DNA of 64,000 nucleotides, taken from Alitta virens. Taxonomy: Eukaryota; Annelida; Polychaeta; Phyllodocida; Nereididae. The stretch lies in contig OW028581.1 in NCBI GenBank assembly GCA_932294295.1, positions 16,085,662 to 16,149,661 of the forward strand, in the 5' to 3' direction. The notes beneath the pieces are model-generated. The model was not told the DNA's origin, searched no databases, and saw only the letters and a list, made by a program, of their open reading frames with translations. The translations under genes were made by a program, and so were the position numbers. Below are positions 23,591 through 36,299 of this stretch, piece after piece. How positions within the stretch are numbered: position 1 is the first letter of the stretch; every line of letters begins with the position of its first letter.

Positions 23591-24862
23591 GTCCCTGCTT
23601 ACAGTCAGTCAATTGAAAGTCAGAATTCGTGCAGTGAACCGTTGTGAAGACCCAAGAGAGCATTTCGGAAATACTCTCCTGGGTTGGAGATGAAGGGCAC
23701 ACTCAGCCGCACGTGGCGGTGCTTCTTTTTATCTCCACTTTGAATGACTGGAGAGTTCCTCGAGTGAGTATCAACTTTGTTTGGGCGACAGGTGCGTGTC
23801 GAAAATTGTCTGCCAAGAATTTGACCTTGTCATCTTCAAAAGATTACAGAAAAAAAAAGCAAAACAAGATTCCTGGGTAAATTTTGAATGAGGATTAAGC
23901 CTTTAAACGGCTATCAATCAAGCTTAGATCTAAATTAAAGTTAAAGTTTCAAAATCACTTTTAAAAGGCATGCTTTGAAATAGCAGGGAAAGTATAGTAT
24001 ATATATCTTTAATGGTACATTATTTATATTCTTTCTGCTGTACATTTTGAAGAGTTTGCCTTCGGATGGTACTGAAATTCATTACTTCACATAGGCAACT
24101 TTAAAACCTGTATATATTACTTTAGTTAACCTCGTTTGAGTCAATTTATGTGGAAAGTATCACGAAAGTGACAAGAGCATTATGTTGGGTTTTGCTTCGT
24201 TGAAATTTCGAGGGGCTGCCATCTGTTTAAGCTGTCTCCAATTTTCAGTTTAAATTTGTGGCCTGTTGGCGCCTGCATTTTCTATTCATGTAATAGCCTT
24301 TTGGAATGTATGGTGTTCGACTGTGACGTCACTAACACCTGCCGTGTCTCAAGAAAAGGCGACGGTTGGAGAACTTTGCTCCTGAAAGTATCTTCCCACA
24401 GGTTTTATGGCATTTTATTGTAACACCTGGCACTGCAGTGTCAGATATCAAGGATGGGTGTGAATATCTTGCATACGTTTTTGATAACATGTAGTCTATA
24501 TCCAGAACAAATTTGACAGTTGTGTATGATGAGAAAAAGATGCATGTTAGAAGATAGGTTTTTTTAGGAAAAAGTGATATTAATGGGATTTTGTGCTATT
24601 TATGCACTGAATGATGCTGTTTTTACTGGTTTTTAGAGATATGCCCTGCTTTTAACTTGCTCTAGTAAATATGGTATATATATATTGTAAATACATATTT
24701 ATATATGCCTTTTGCATGAATAAAGATTATTATCTTTAATATAATGCAGTAGAAAAAAATACTTTGCAATGGTTACTGTATTGGGAAATTATACTACTAT
24801 TTTGAAATATATATTATGGTTTTGTCCATTAATAGTCATTACCTTATTCAATTGTTTTTATG
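23591..24862. other. No gene seen
   Basis: AT-rich sequence. Two overlapping open frames near 23,500-23,880 begin inside the SINE fragment and have no recognisable domain. Confidence 0.45.
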
Positions 24863-25064
24863 ATGAGATACGACTAGATAAGATAAGATAAGATAAGATG
24901 AGATGAGGTAAAGATTAAGATAAGATAAGATAAAATGAGATAATATAAGATAAGATAAGCTGAGGTGAGATGAGATGAGATAAAGATTAAGATAAGATAA
25001 AATGAGATAAGATAAGATAAGATAAGCTGAGGTGAGATGAGATGAGATGAGATAAGATAAGACA
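24863..25064. repeat. GATAA/GATGA pentanucleotide array, about 200 bp
   Basis: Imperfect AGATAAGATAAG and GATGAG units, with a longer unit of about 60-65 bp (AAGATTAAGATAAG ... GCTGAGGTGAGATGAG) repeated about twice. It carries many WGATAR matches. Confidence 0.9.
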
Positions 25065-28000
25065 AAATATTTATAATCTCACCAATTTTTCTTAGCACAA
25101 AGAACAACATACATTTGCACGAACATTTATATACATATATTATGAACCATCTACATGTAATATTACATGCTTATACATATATTTACCCCTTTTGACCCAT
25201 TTCACTATATTTCAGGGGTGTCATACTAAAAACTGTTTGCATTCAAGAACTGCCAACCCAGCTGTTACCCGCATTTTCAAAGATTCATTTCACGTTTTTC
25301 TACTGACAGTTAATTCTCTTTTTGTAATTGATTTTTAATTGCTAGCATGTGTTAGACTGGCATAATGTCAGAATAATAACCGTCGAAAAAAGACCAACAC
25401 TGTAATCAACAAAATTTAAAAGTCGTGTAAATCAAACAGCAAAAAGTGAAGCATTGTGTGAAAAATATGTTTCAATTTATGACATGGGAAGGAAGAATTT
25501 GGTCTTTTGGGACGTATTTTCAAGAGAAATAATAACTTAATAATAAGACAAATTAAATAATAGACTACATAAGAAACGAGAGTTGCTAAAATATGGATAA
25601 TAGGATGGGGTTATCTTTGTGCATTCAATTATTTTAATGAGAACAGAATGCTGAATATTCAATAGAGATATGAAGATCCCATTGCTAACACATTGGCATT
25701 TGGCAGTACAGTAATTTTTATGAAATTTTTTATAGAAAAACGATTTACTGGTATCACAAGTAAACTACAGATACATACGAGGTCGATTTATAGTTTGCCT
25801 TATCTTTTTACGAAGCAGGTCATTGTAGTGTTTATGCGCGAAAGAAAAAAGTCCCCTTACAATGATTTGCAAAAAAATGGTTTTGTTATGTTGTTGATAA
25901 ATCCAGAAACATGATGGAATTTGAAGGACAGGAGTCTATGACATGGAATAATCTGTGTAAATAATGAAAAGCCTTACTTGCTGGGCTCCTAGTATTGCAA
26001 TATTTGTGCATGTGGTTTTTGATATTCCAGGGTAGTTTCTGCAGTATGCTGCCATCCCTTGAAAGTATGAAGCATGGTGTAATGTATTGTAGGGTGCAAA
26101 AATTGCATAATACATTGCCCTGCTTATGTATTGTTGTCAGTAGAATGAACACCACGTTTTCTATGTTTATTTAATATAGTTTAAGCCATCTGGTGTCATA
26201 TTGCTTCCCAAGGCCTTGAACAGCACTTCTTAAGTTTAGCTCAACGACTTTTGGTCAGAGGTTTCATTCAGTAGTACATTTATATGGCGCATTACTTGAC
26301 CAGTATATCGTTTACCAAGAAGTAAAGAATATGTAAGGGTCATTGAACTGTTAGGAAGGGTGGGTATACAAGGCAATAACATGAAATAAAGGTTGTCATA
26401 TATGATCATTTAAATTAATTGTAACTGATGGTGCTAGTGATGAAATAATATGTTATGGTCTTGGTGCTGTTAGTCTTAAGGTTACTGCATTTGCCCAATA
26501 GTTACCAGGCAGACGTAATGATGAGATTAAGAAGTTTGGAATGTAAACATAAGGATCCCTGGTAAATGAAATTGTAAGAAACGGCACTGATGCGAGCTCT
26601 TGGGCTCAACCACTTTAACCATTTTCATTACCTAATAAGCCTACTTATCATACTTACAATATAAACTGAGGCTATCTACATTGGACAAAAAAGCTATATG
26701 TTAACCCTGTATCTGAATATTTAAAGCATACTCTGTCAGTACTACATTTAAGGGCAAAAAGCCAGTGAGGGCAACGTTATCAAAAACTCCGTGAGAATTT
26801 GGAGTGAAGGGCCCATATGTAGTCCAAGCAATAAAGTTTGCCTCATAAATTTAAAAAGCAAAAACCAACAGTAATTTTTAAAACAGCAGGACAAAGTGTA
26901 CATTTGCTGTCGGTTGACTAGAATAATAATTTATCCACTAAGAAGATCATGACTTGAATATGTTTCCTGGTTATGATGGTTGCACTTTTAAAGTTTTGGA
27001 GAATATTTAGTATGCTTCTCACCATGCTAAATAGTCTATGCCATTATGTAGGTTTTTTTTTTTAGACCCGCATGTGTCTAGGCTTTTCTTGGGTAATGAT
27101 GTTTCGCCATAAGCCCCTCCTTTTGGAATTTTTATCTGGACTTTTTATCAAAGCATCTGTCATTCCAAAAAGAACGTTTTCGACATGAACCGTGCCACGT
27201 GCCTGCTCTTCTGACGAGGAGTCTCAAAAATTCCCATGAACTAGTCTTCTTAACATTAACACAGAACTATTGGCTAAAATTCCGGAAATCTGAAATTGTC
27301 ATCCAGTATAGCTGGGAAAATGTTACTGAGGAGTGATTAGGTGAATTTGCTCAATTCATAATCTGACAATTTGTAGGAAGAATTGTAAGATAACTTTCGG
27401 AATTTTTATGCTGTAAGTATATATTATCCAAGTTTTCCAAGTGAATTTTTCTGATATATGTCAAATTTGCACTTAGATATCTGTTAAATTATAATATTTT
27501 GTATATCTATAAAGGCCTATCAGGCAATACATCTGCTTGAAAGTGGGAAAGTAAGTCGGACAGCGTGTCAAACTGCCTGTCTACATAAATATTTCTGCTT
27601 ATGTGCTATACTGGTAAGGACAATATACTTTATCATATGTTATCTTTTTATTATAATCTGTCTATATTCCAGTCTTGTATTTACAAGATTCTGCAAGCCT
27701 CTTTCTCGTGCTGTGTCAATATCACATTCGATCCCTTAACAGAAAGCAACACATTTTGTTTTCCCAGCAGGGAAGACATCCACTTCAATTGTCCCTTTCC
27801 CGGGGAGTCTACTTACCCATTTGTCACATGGAAGCTTATAGAGATTACATAACTCAAGTAAGAGCATTGTGGTGTTTAAGTCATTTGCAATGAAACTGAA
27901 AATGTAATGCTTCATAAACCTTTAGTCTTTCTTAAATCTTAAGAATGTCTGTCTAGCTGTCTAGCTGTCTACTTGTCTGTCTGTCTATTGAATTACTACA

Positions 28001-28111
28001 TAAGTTATAACACGACCTTGTAGGTGCATTAACGCTCAAGTCTGTGCTAGCATTCCTGTCTATCTCAGATTATGTTAGTCCGTGATTTAATATGGTTGAA
28101 GTATTGCTAAT
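25065..28111. other. No gene seen apart from one SINE fragment
   Basis: AT-rich sequence. A short CTGT/CTAG-rich run at about 27,945-27,988 precedes the large minisatellite and may be its degenerate edge. Open frames at 25,693-25,914, 25,886-26,155 and 27,601-27,893 have no recognisable domain. Confidence 0.45.
26496..26570 (-). mobile_element. SINE family A fragment
   Basis: Short antisense fragment with the diagnostic GGCAGACGTAATGATGAGAT motif and little else of the body. Confidence 0.6.
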
Positions 28112-29265
28112 GAGCTGTGTCTGGCTGTGTCTAGCAGTGTCTAGCTGTGTCAGCAGTGTCTAGCAGTGACTAGCTGTTTCTAGCTGTGTCTAGCAGGGCT
28201 GTACACCGGTTCTCGATATACCGTTTGCACCGGTACAAGGATAACGATAAGGGTATTGATAACCGTTATGTAATAATTACGATACAATTTTTGAGCAAAT
28301 AGGACACCTGCTACCCAGATTTTCCAGTGATTGTGAAGAAAAATAACAACGACTCTTAATACAGTTAATAGTTATTCAATGAAGATTTGTTCATATATAT
28401 TAAATTTGATGGTATCTTTTAATTATTTTAGGTTTATAATAAACTTTTATATATATGTACTAAATTAATTGACAAAAATTTAACGATACGTATCATGATA
28501 CGTATCATCGGTTTTACTGTATCGTGATACGTATCGAATCGTTATAAAGATAAAAGTGTACAGCCACTCTAGCAGTGTCTAGCAGGGTCTAGCTGTGTCT
28601 AGCAGTGTCTAGCATTGTCTACCTGTGTCTAGCAGTGTCTAGCAGGGTCTAGCAGTGTCTAGCTGTGGCTTGCTGTGTCTAGCAGTGTCTAGTGGTGTCT
28701 AGCTGTGTCTAGCAGGGTCTAGCAGTGTCTAGCTGTGTCTAGCAGTGTCTAGCAGTGTCTAGCTGTGTCTAGTGGTGTCTAGCAGTGTCTAGCAGTGTCT
28801 AGTGGTGTCTAGCAGTGTCTAGCTGTGTCTAGCAGTGACTAGCTGTGTCTTTCTGCATCTAGTAGTGTCCAGCAGTGTCCAGCTGTGTCTAGCTGTGTCC
28901 AGCTGTGTCTAGCTGTGTCTAGCAGTGTCTAGCAGTGTCTAGTGGTGTCTAGCAGTGTCTAGCTGTGTCTAGCAGTATCTAGCCGTGTCTAGCTGTGTCT
29001 AGCAGTGTCTAGCTGTGTCTAGAGGTGTCTAGCAGTGTCTAGCTGTGTCTTTCTGCGTCTAGTAGTGTCCAACTGTGTCCAGCTGTGTCTAGCTGTGTCC
29101 AGCTGTGTCTAGCAGTGTCTAGCTGTGTCTAGAGGTGTCTAGCAGTGTCTAGCTGTGTCTTTCTGCGTCTAGTAGTGTCGAACTGTGTCCCGCTGTGTCT
29201 AGCTGTGTCTAGCTGTGTCCAGCTGTGTCTAGCTGTGTCCAGCTGTGTCTAGCAGTGACTAGCTG
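28112..29265 (+). repeat. 10-bp CTAG minisatellite, interrupted by a hAT-like MITE
   Basis: Tandem 10-bp units alternate TGTCTAGCAG and TGTCTAGCTG with point variants (TGTCTAGTGG, TGTCCAGCTG, TGTCTTTCTG). About 80 bp lies left of the inserted MITE and about 700 bp to the right. The variant pair TTTCTGC(A/G)TCTAGTAGTGTC recurs near 28,850, 29,050 and 29,160, showing a higher-order period of about 100-110 bp. Nearly every unit has a CTAG, one per helical turn. Nothing suggests coding. Confidence 0.95.
28194..28568. mobile_element. hAT-like MITE inside the CTAG minisatellite
   Basis: About 375 bp with terminal repeats around GGCTGTACAC at both ends. It matches the copy at 60,898, sharing CGGTTCTCGATATACCGTTTG, ATTGATAACCGTTATGTAATAA and GTTTTACTGTATCGTGATACGTATC. 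The target is repetitive, so an 8-bp duplication cannot be read with certainty, although TCTAGCAG occurs directly beside both ends. It has no transposase and contains several GATACGTATC-type palindromes. Confidence 0.8.
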
Positions 29266-31366
29266 ATGATATATCTATCTCAGACAATTTCAGCCTTAGG
29301 TGTAGTACATTACAAAATATAATGTTTGTATTATAACACAATATATCACATTGCATTCGCTTCCTTTTATAGTTTTGTGATTTTTATTTTTTATTTTACA
29401 AATGAGGTGTCTCAAACTCCTAATTCCCCAAATCCTGGTGAGGCAATTTTCAGAAGAGATTTGACTTTTTAGCCTTCTCAAATACCTGAAATATGTTTAC
29501 AAAGGGATTGGAGGACTTCAAAAAGCAGAATAATCATTTAAGGAGAAAATCTCGTTGGAGTAGGTTTTCTCACGAGCGAAACAAAGCCCTATTATGGAGG
29601 TTAGCACGTTCTGACTTCACCCCAGGCGCAAAAAACCAACAGCTTTTTTACAAGTTGCTCACTTTCTTCAAAAAATAACTTTTTGCTTATTCAGTTTTGT
29701 AACCATCTTCAACGTTCAAATTTTATTTTTGCTCTCATCACTCAATGTCAGACTGTGAACAAATATCTCATATTTATCCAGAATCAAAAGTAAAATGAGA
29801 ATACTTGCATAAAAGTTATATCTTTATGATATTTTTGTGGTATTTTTAATAGAATTTCAGAGAGAACTATATCAAAGCTACTCGCTATATTTGCGTTTGT
29901 CAACTGCTTTTGAATAATGAGAAGTTTTTGCACTGGATCCATTTCAACTCATTTAAAGTTCTTGAATATATTCACTCAAGAGGGAACGATTTATTACCTT
30001 TGGTTCACAAGTAACAAATATGTCAGATATGTCATTATCAAACCTTATTTGCAATATATATCGCTATTTCATTTAATCTGACATATCTGACCATTTTTTG
30101 TTACCGTATTAAAACTTATGCATTATATAATACTGGTTAACAGGCATTAAAAAGTTAATAAAACAGCAGAAAAAGTATATTTTCAAGAAATAATTTGGTA
30201 TCAAGCTGTGATATTGAAATCTCTCTATAAGATGATTGAATAATTTTCACATTAATGTCAAAAACAAACTTTGAGGTCATAATTTTAATGTCTGTAGTTT
30301 TGTTAACAATATATAATTTTTAATTCTTCTACGATGTATGATATTTAACATAAATTTTGTGTGAAAGCTCATACTTACACTGAATATTGATATAAATATT
30401 TCTGTTTTGACTTCTAGCCATTTAATTCATTCCAGCTTTATTTGAAGAAATTCATGAAAAATCTGATTATTCGTTTGGTTTACCTTGAGCTTGACCTCAT
30501 GATGAATTTGTGGTCATTTTGAATGGTCTGTTGCCACCTGTTAATGACCTTTGAAGTGACCATTGACCACCCAAAGTGACCAATAAATGGACAGCAAATT
30601 TGCATAGGAGCACAATTCACACTAGATAAATAGCTTTTATCATTATCAATGTGATTATTGCTTTTATCAGTCTCTATCTCATTTGCATAATGATTGACAG
30701 CTCAAATTGGCATTGAGATAAAAATAGGGCATCGGAGTGCACTACCTATGAGGTCCTATGAGATCGCCAATCTATCTCAGGAATGTATCTAATTAAATTG
30801 ACCTTTTATTATTTGCAATTTACATATAGTACAAATTTGAAGTCTGTATTTCACACACATTCACATGTAGGATACACGACGAAATAGTGTCTTTTATAGG
30901 GTTTACTGAGGCATGTAAAATGTCCCACCCATGAAATAGACATAATGTGTAACGTGGTGTTGTATCTAAGCTTTATCATTATTATATTATCCAGTAAGTT
31001 GTTAAAGCCAATACCATTAATAAAATTCACTACACAAACTGCACAATAATTGTTTATAGTGTAGACCTACAAAATGTAAAATTCATGTTAACAAAATTCT
31101 ACGCATGAACTGCATAATATAGGTTTATCATATATCAAGGGCCCTATGCTATATTTGAATTTAATTCAAAGCATACTGGTACAACATGTTTTAAAAACCA
31201 TGTGCTGTGGGCCAATGGACAAAATAATAAACATTTTGGTAGGAAGGGTCCTGTCTGCTGCACATCCATTGCACAGGGTAGCCATCAGCGGCCCACGTAT
31301 ACCTGTGCTATTTTTATCTCACCAGGTGCTCAACAACCTGCTCAGGTGGCCCAGGTGCAACCAGCA
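29266..31366. other. No gene seen apart from one SINE fragment
   Basis: AT-rich sequence. The open frame at 29,493-29,678 is basic and short with no recognised domain. The stretch just before the tRNA candidate (about 31,321-31,366) is CAGG/CCAGG-rich. Confidence 0.45.
30905..30992 (+). mobile_element. SINE family A fragment
   Basis: Sense fragment of the 3' body: ACTGAGGCATGTAAAATGTC, then CCCACCCATG, AATGTGTAACGTGGTGT and TCTAAGC(T)TTATCATTATTA. These align in order with the reverse complement of the copy at 50,428. The tRNA head is absent. Confidence 0.6.
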
Positions 31367-31484
31367 GCCACCGTGGCCCAATGGATAAGGCATCGGCCTC
31401 CTAAAAAGGACGATACCCCCTCCTAAAATGGTCAGAGGGGTGTGAGTCAGCCGGGGATTGCGGGTTCGAGTCCCGCCGGTGGTT
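31367..31484 (+). tRNA. tRNA-Arg(CCT)-like gene with a 45-nt intron
   Basis: All four arms fold. The acceptor stem is GCCACCG (31,367-31,373) with CGGTGGT (31,477-31,483). The D arm has the tRNA-Arg-like GGCCCAATGGATAAGGC. The anticodon stem is TCGGC (31,393-31,397) with GCCGG (31,450-31,454), the loop has anticodon CCT at 31,400-31,402, and the T arm is GCGGG-TTCGAGT-CCCGC. The insertion (31,404-31,448) lies between positions 37 and 38, the canonical nuclear tRNA intron site, and contains a CCCCTC/GAGGGG hairpin and an AGG that could pair with the anticodon. A TTTT Pol III terminator follows at 31,486-31,489. Oddities: the discriminator base would be T, and CCTCCTAAAA occurs both at the anticodon and inside the intron. 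It could alternatively be a tRNA pseudogene or the head of a SINE. Confidence 0.6.
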
Positions 31485-31735
31485 CTTTTCCAATTACCTC
31501 TTTCAGCCTGGCTGTTTTTGGTTAGTGTAAATGTTATAATTTTATGGAGAATAAAGGCTGGACTCTAAAAGCCGAGTCAGAGTGACATAAGAAATATTAA
31601 TCTGAATTTGTAATGACCTTAAAAAATCCATAACAGTAGTTTTACCCTTTTGGGGTTGTAACACCCGAAGCAGAACAGCTACTGTTCAACTGCTGTTAAT
31701 AGTTCTGTGTCAAGGTACTGTGAGCTCCTGAATAT

Positions 31736-31932
31736 ATAGTAATGTAATGTAATATATGGTAATGTAATGTAATATATAGTAATGTAATGTAATATATTGT
31801 AATGTAATGTAATATATAATAATGTAATGTAATATATATAGTAATGTAATGTAATATAGTAATGTAATATATAGTAATGTAATGTAGTATATTGTAATGT
31901 AATGTAATATATAGTAATGTAATGTAATATAT
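31736..31932. repeat. 20-bp AT-rich minisatellite
   Basis: About ten units of AATGTAATGTAATATATAGT with small variants (ATATATTGT, ATATATGGT). Open frames across it are repeat artefacts. Confidence 0.95.
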
Positions 31933-33683
31933 TGAGCTAACATTAACTTCTATGCTCAAATAAATAATATAATCCAGCACAGTATACCACAGAGAAATAG
32001 ATATCTACTAAGCTTACAGAGCACCAAGTTGTGCACAAAATCCAAGACAAGCACTGCTAATTGGCTCATACTGTTACTAAGTGGGTCATCACTCTGCTAA
32101 TTGTGTCACAGCACACCAGACACCTTCGAGAATTCCCCAATTACTGACAGAACAGCAATGCATTGTTTGCTAGCAGAATTATGTCTGCTTGTTTTTAGCA
32201 GTTTTGCTTTTGCAAGTCTTTGAGTCATTTGCATCTCTGTGGTCCAATATAACAAGGATTTATTCAACACAAAGGAATGCAGAATTTTCTGTCTATTAGT
32301 CGGTCTGATGAAAGGGGTATTTAAGCCCCTGCAACACATTAAGGGGTACAGAAGACACCCCCAGAGATAGCTACAGGTGTCTCAAGACAATAGACGAATG
32401 CAGCAAAGGGTGGTATATGCAAACTGGCAAGAACAATCAAAATGGCTGGCCTCTTAGGAATGTAGTTTTTCTTTAGACAAATTTAGTTTGACTGTAGTGT
32501 AGAACAAACATTTCCATGATACTTGAAAGTTTTCCTGGAATATTTTATTAAAGAAGGGATTGGCAAAATATCATAAGTTATATAATTCTTACTTTTATCT
32601 CGGATGAATCATCCAAGATATTATATATTAGGACGTTTATCTAGCATATAAGAACATGTGTGTAATAACCCTTTAATTAGATTATTGCTTACATGAAACA
32701 ATGTTTATAAATTTTTAACATAAACTACTGTTGGCCCGTATGATTAAAGCTGATCACCAGCTGTCTAATAAATTAATACCGATAAATATAATATATACAT
32801 GCATATAAGCACCAATAATATACACGAATAAACATAAATTTTCACAATATTCTTAAAAAGCAAAGGTCGACCAACTGAGAATTTCTGGTCAAGTCTTGTG
32901 GTCAAGACAAATTCAAAAGTCTACAGCCAAGCCAGTCTGTGCAGAAGTGTTCCAGCCAGGTGACACGCTTGAGTGCACACTACACTAGGGGGAGTGGCAG
33001 TTGCTAGGTTAACTGCACAGCCCTGGCAGTTCAGTCTTCAGTAATGCCTTGGTACTGAAGCTGACAACACTGTGTATTGGAGACATTTTAATAGTACACT
33101 TGGATGTTTTACCACAGGAGTATAATTACATATATACGAATCATATTACATTGGTTCATCATCAGCTGATATTCAGTATATAATTATAATAATTAGTGAC
33201 TAATTATACCATGGATGACCATTGAAGTATAGGACTTCGTCTTATTCCATTGGATTTATGAAGTATGGACAGTTGAATTCTGGTGTAAATATTTCCAACT
33301 ATTCTATTTTATTTACACCTATAATCTGATGATTACATAACACTTATTTACCCACCTAAAACTTTGTATAGTCCAATTATGGACAGACCAAATGGGACTT
33401 TATCTCATTTCCGCTTACGTAACAGTTAATGGGCTTAGCACAGGACCTTAACATCAGATCTGATGAGCTGTACTTAACGTAGAGACCATCTGTGAATACA
33501 AAACATTAAGAAACTGCAGGAGACTACAGCAAAAACTGCAGGAGTGTGGAATTACCCGTGACACAGAATCAACCCAATTACTTCAACTGTACTGCATAAT
33601 AAATCCGCTGTTATGTGTGAGAGTGTAGCACCATCCTAATTGCAAGGACCTTGGAAATTTAGGACCTTAGAAATTGAACACCA
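31933..33683. other. No gene seen; likely includes promoter and 5' UTR of the RASSF-like gene
   Basis: AT-rich to about 32,900, then slightly more mixed composition up to the start codon at 33,684. The transcription start is not evident; there is no clear TATA box or initiator that I would defend. The 5' UTR position is inferred only from the start codon downstream. Confidence 0.35.
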
Positions 33684-33716
33684 ATGGCTACCCAGGCAGT
33701 TTCGGTTTATGAAAAG
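33684..33716 (+). CDS. Candidate first coding exon of the RASSF9/10-like gene
   Basis: An ATG in a good Kozak context (ACCAATGG: A at -3, G at +4) opens 11 codons (MATQAVSVYEK) that end exactly at AAG followed by a GTGAGT splice donor at 33,717. The junction is phase 0. The large RASSF exon at 57,860 begins after an acceptor, also in phase 0, and lacks a conserved N-terminus of its own. Vertebrate RASSF9 likewise has a short first coding exon followed by one large exon. The link across about 24 kb is inference; another gene or an unused ATG is possible. Confidence 0.5.
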
Positions 33717-34138
33717 GTGAGTTGGTGAAATGGCCACTTAACTAGTGACTTAATAACTTTGAATGCATTGAAATGTTTACTTATAACTTGTTAATATGCA
33801 ATTTCACATATATTGGCTACCTGAATATTGAAATATATGGCAAAATATTAGGTTTTAATACATCTTTTCTTGCCAATAACAAGATGGTGTTGCACTGAAA
33901 TATAACATTCACAGCCGTTGTATCTTGACATATTTACATTAGTAATTTACAAAAATGCAGCATGTTTTGTAGCATGGCCATGGTAAACATTGTGCTATTG
34001 ATTTATAATATCTAGTTTGCAAGGGCTGGTCTTATGCAGCTACACCCGTTTAGAAGCCGGGGGTGCTGTAACGTGTAATTAAAGAAGTACACTCTTTGAA
34101 GAGATTGTCTGTTTTCAGACAAATGTTTGTTTTATTGG

Positions 34139-34290
34139 TGTCCATCCAAAATTTTCTTTAGAATCAGCCAAGTGTCATAAGACACTGAACATAACATGTA
34201 GTCTAACCAACATTATTGCTTGATATATACCATCATTGTCTAAGGACAAAAAATATCTTGGCTGATTCTAAACAAAGTTTTGGATGGACA
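34139..34290. repeat. Inverted-repeat hairpin element, 34-nt arms
   Basis: Left arm 34,139-34,172 begins TGTCCATCCAAAA and ends AGAATCAGCCAAG. The right arm (34,257-34,290) is its reverse complement with about 2 mismatches in 34. An 84-nt spacer separates them. It is consistent with a small MITE-like or foldback element; no other copy was noticed in the window. Confidence 0.75.
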
Positions 34291-36299
34291 ACAGTACCAT
34301 AGTGAATTGAAGTCCACCAATGACTAAAGACTGGAGATATAATTGTTCATAATTTTATAGAACACCAGGAATTCTTGTGTATATTTCACTTAACAACTAA
34401 AGGTTATATCAAATTCAATTTTGATGGGAATGAATGTTTATTTCACCAGGTTTTTATTCCTATGATTTATTCATTGTTTTGATGACATCTAAATCTGTAC
34501 AAACATCGTGTGCCCTTATCCTAGCTTAACCTGCTTGTCCAAACTCTCAGGAATTCGTATCAACGTATGTATCTGGTTTAGATGCCATTTCAGGATAGCA
34601 GATCCTCCTGAATGACCCTTGGCCAGTCAGGCTGAGTGACCTCACGGCAATGGTCAGTGGTCACTGAGCGAGGTGGCCAGTTGGTGCTTTAAGTGGTCAG
34701 GCTTGCGTGGAGCTTGCCAGCCAACCAATGGCTCCCTGATGGATCACTGAGTGACTTTTGCACAGAGTGAGACAGAATTGTAAATATCAGTCAATTTGCA
34801 GATTTGTGTTTGCAATACAGCACATTTTAAATAACATAAATATATGATGAGACAAATACTAATATCTCAGTATAGTGTTTCGTAGTTACAGAGACTGGAT
34901 GGGGATCAGCTAATCAGCGCATAGAAAATATATTGCAATAATCGTGAATTGTTGCATTGGTATTCGGTGCACATTATACTGTGCTTTAAAGGCTTGTAAT
35001 ATTACAATATGGTGCATATTATGCATAAGAAATTACAAGGCAGGTGCAATACCTTCTTTGATAACAGAAATATGAACTTCTATATCCATGCCTTGGCAGA
35101 AATTAGGCCTGTTATACTATGACATCCTTAGTGCCCATTTTGTATTTCCAAAGTTGAGTTTTCAGAACATTGCACAAACTATGAGTAAATCAGATAAATG
35201 TTCACAATTACCATAAATGTTCCACTTATGTTTGCTACTTTAAATGGTTTTTACTACATATAATAATAGCAGTTAACAGTTGTAGCACTTGGGCCAAAAT
35301 TGTTCACGACGTTAATTTAGTTACACAATGTTAGTTTTTAACATTTAATAGCTTTTGGCCAAATTTAGTAGATTACTTCTGTGCTATATTATTACTAGTT
35401 CAAGTGTAGTGCTTAGTGAATTATGTTGGCAATGAGAAAAATAGGATTTACTGCGTAAAACATAACAGTTGCTCGACTATGCAATACATAGGTTTGTTCT
35501 TTAAGAAACTTTATTTTAGTTTTGGAAGATATTCATGGCTCTCCATACAACACAAAAAGCATAATATCTGCCATAGCTCATATGATAGATAGGATTGAAT
35601 TCTCCAGGTTTTTAACTGCTTAGACACCATCATGAATCAGGACTGTAAAAAGGTGTATTAAATCATGCCTCTTTCTTTATATTTGTATTATATCATTGAT
35701 ATTTTTTAGGTCTCTTTTTGCTTGGATGTCATTCATAGTAGGTGCTCTTTCAAAGGTTGGTTGACATACTCCAACAGCCAGTAGATATATACATCATATT
35801 TCTTAAAAGCTAGTGAATATGGAGTTATGGTCGCAAAATATCTCCAACTCTGGTGCCTTAAGGAGTGCACTGCCTACAATAGGACTTTTTGCGACATCTC
35901 CTTAACAATCTAACCTCCCCAGGCCATGGTTTGGACTTGGGATCATCCTTCAAAGATGCTTGTTATGGCCTACCTGTCACTGTCTTAAAAGGAAGCCATT
36001 CCTCATATCTCTAACCTCATTAGACTGAGCTGCTATTTTCCAAGACCAAGGAACGACTGTTTGTGTATATATTGTACTGTGACTAATATTTGTAATAACC
36101 AACCTTATAATTCATAGGAGTGGAAGCACAGCACCGTAGATTTCCTGTAAATAAACTCGTTGAACAAAACTATATTTAAGCTTAAGCAACATATTTTAAT
36201 GTAACTTTGTGTTTTAATATTTTATCAATTGTTTTAAAATTACTGTACTATTTATTATGTTTTATTGTATTTTATGGGCCACATATAAAACAGTCTTGT

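Noticed and set aside
28112..29265. Regular minisatellite considered as CRISPR or a repeat-protein gene
   Set aside because: 10-bp units are out of step with codons, stops are frequent, and there are no spacers.
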